A DNA stretch of 6,025 nucleotides from Bacteroidales bacterium UBA4417 (GTDB lineage: Bacteria; Bacteroidota; Bacteroidia; Bacteroidales; UBA4417): the NCBI GenBank assembly GCA_002389705.1, contig DGQJ01000200.1, positions 3,636 through 9,660 on the forward strand, written 5' to 3'. Position numbers and translations under genes: made by a program. This document shows positions 5,984 through 6,025 of the stretch, piece by piece (the stretch's first letter is position 1; each line of letters opens with the position of its first letter). The notes beneath the pieces were generated by a model. That model was not told where the DNA came from. It ran no database searches and was given only the letters and a program-made list of their open reading frames with translations.

Positions 5984-6025
5984 GATTGCGGATTGTTGAT
6001 TTCGGATTGCGGATTGTGGATTGTG
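5984..6025. repeat. 7-bp tandem array (GATTGNG), six units, runs off window end
   Basis: Six abutting heptamers are seen: GATTGCG, GATTGTT, GATTTCG, GATTGCG, GATTGTG and GATTGTG. The consensus is GATTGNG. The array begins two bases after the purC stop codon and is cut by the window end, so its full length is unknown. The period equals that of the array at 3429-3554 but the unit is different. There are no spacers, so it is not CRISPR. Confidence 0.93.

Overview
The window looks like chromosomal DNA of a Bacteroidota bacterium, probably Bacteroidales-like. Four things point there: two exact matches to the Bacteroidota -7 promoter element TAnnTTTG, the absence of Shine-Dalgarno sequences before most starts, a lipoprotein of a type common in that phylum, and PhoH and PurC sequences of the Bacteroidota type. 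It may come from an environmental or metagenomic genome. I cannot name a genus. The layout is three genes on the minus strand (1-3395), a divergent spacer with a long tandem repeat (3396-3812), then two genes on the plus strand (3813-5981).

Minus strand, in transcription order: a SAM hydroxide adenosyltransferase (SAM hydrolase) family protein (3395-2619) is followed after 77 bp by a small cysteine-rich lipoprotein of unknown function (2541-1858). A predicted hairpin terminator (about 1789-1737) then closes this unit. A secreted clan GH-A glycoside hydrolase (1461 to beyond position 1) follows, with its own candidate promoter at 1609-1579. Its C-terminus lies outside the window.

Plus strand: a PhoH-family ATPase (3813-4763) and, 264 bp later, purC (SAICAR synthase, 5028-5981). 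A consensus -7 element at 3766-3773 lies just upstream of phoH and shows that the ATG at 3813, not the TTG at 3771, is the likely start. A perfect 12-bp palindrome at 3739-3750 sits where the -33 element should be.

The most unusual non-coding content is two unrelated tandem arrays with the same 7-bp period. One has 18 units in the divergent spacer (3429-3554). The other has 6 units beginning two bases after the purC stop and runs off the window end (5984-6025). A weaker purine-rich repeat-like stretch follows phoH. I do not see a new defence, mobile or biosynthetic system. The points worth following are the heptad arrays, the altered active-site motif of the SAM hydrolase homologue, the palindrome at the phoH promoter and the unassigned two-module lipoprotein.
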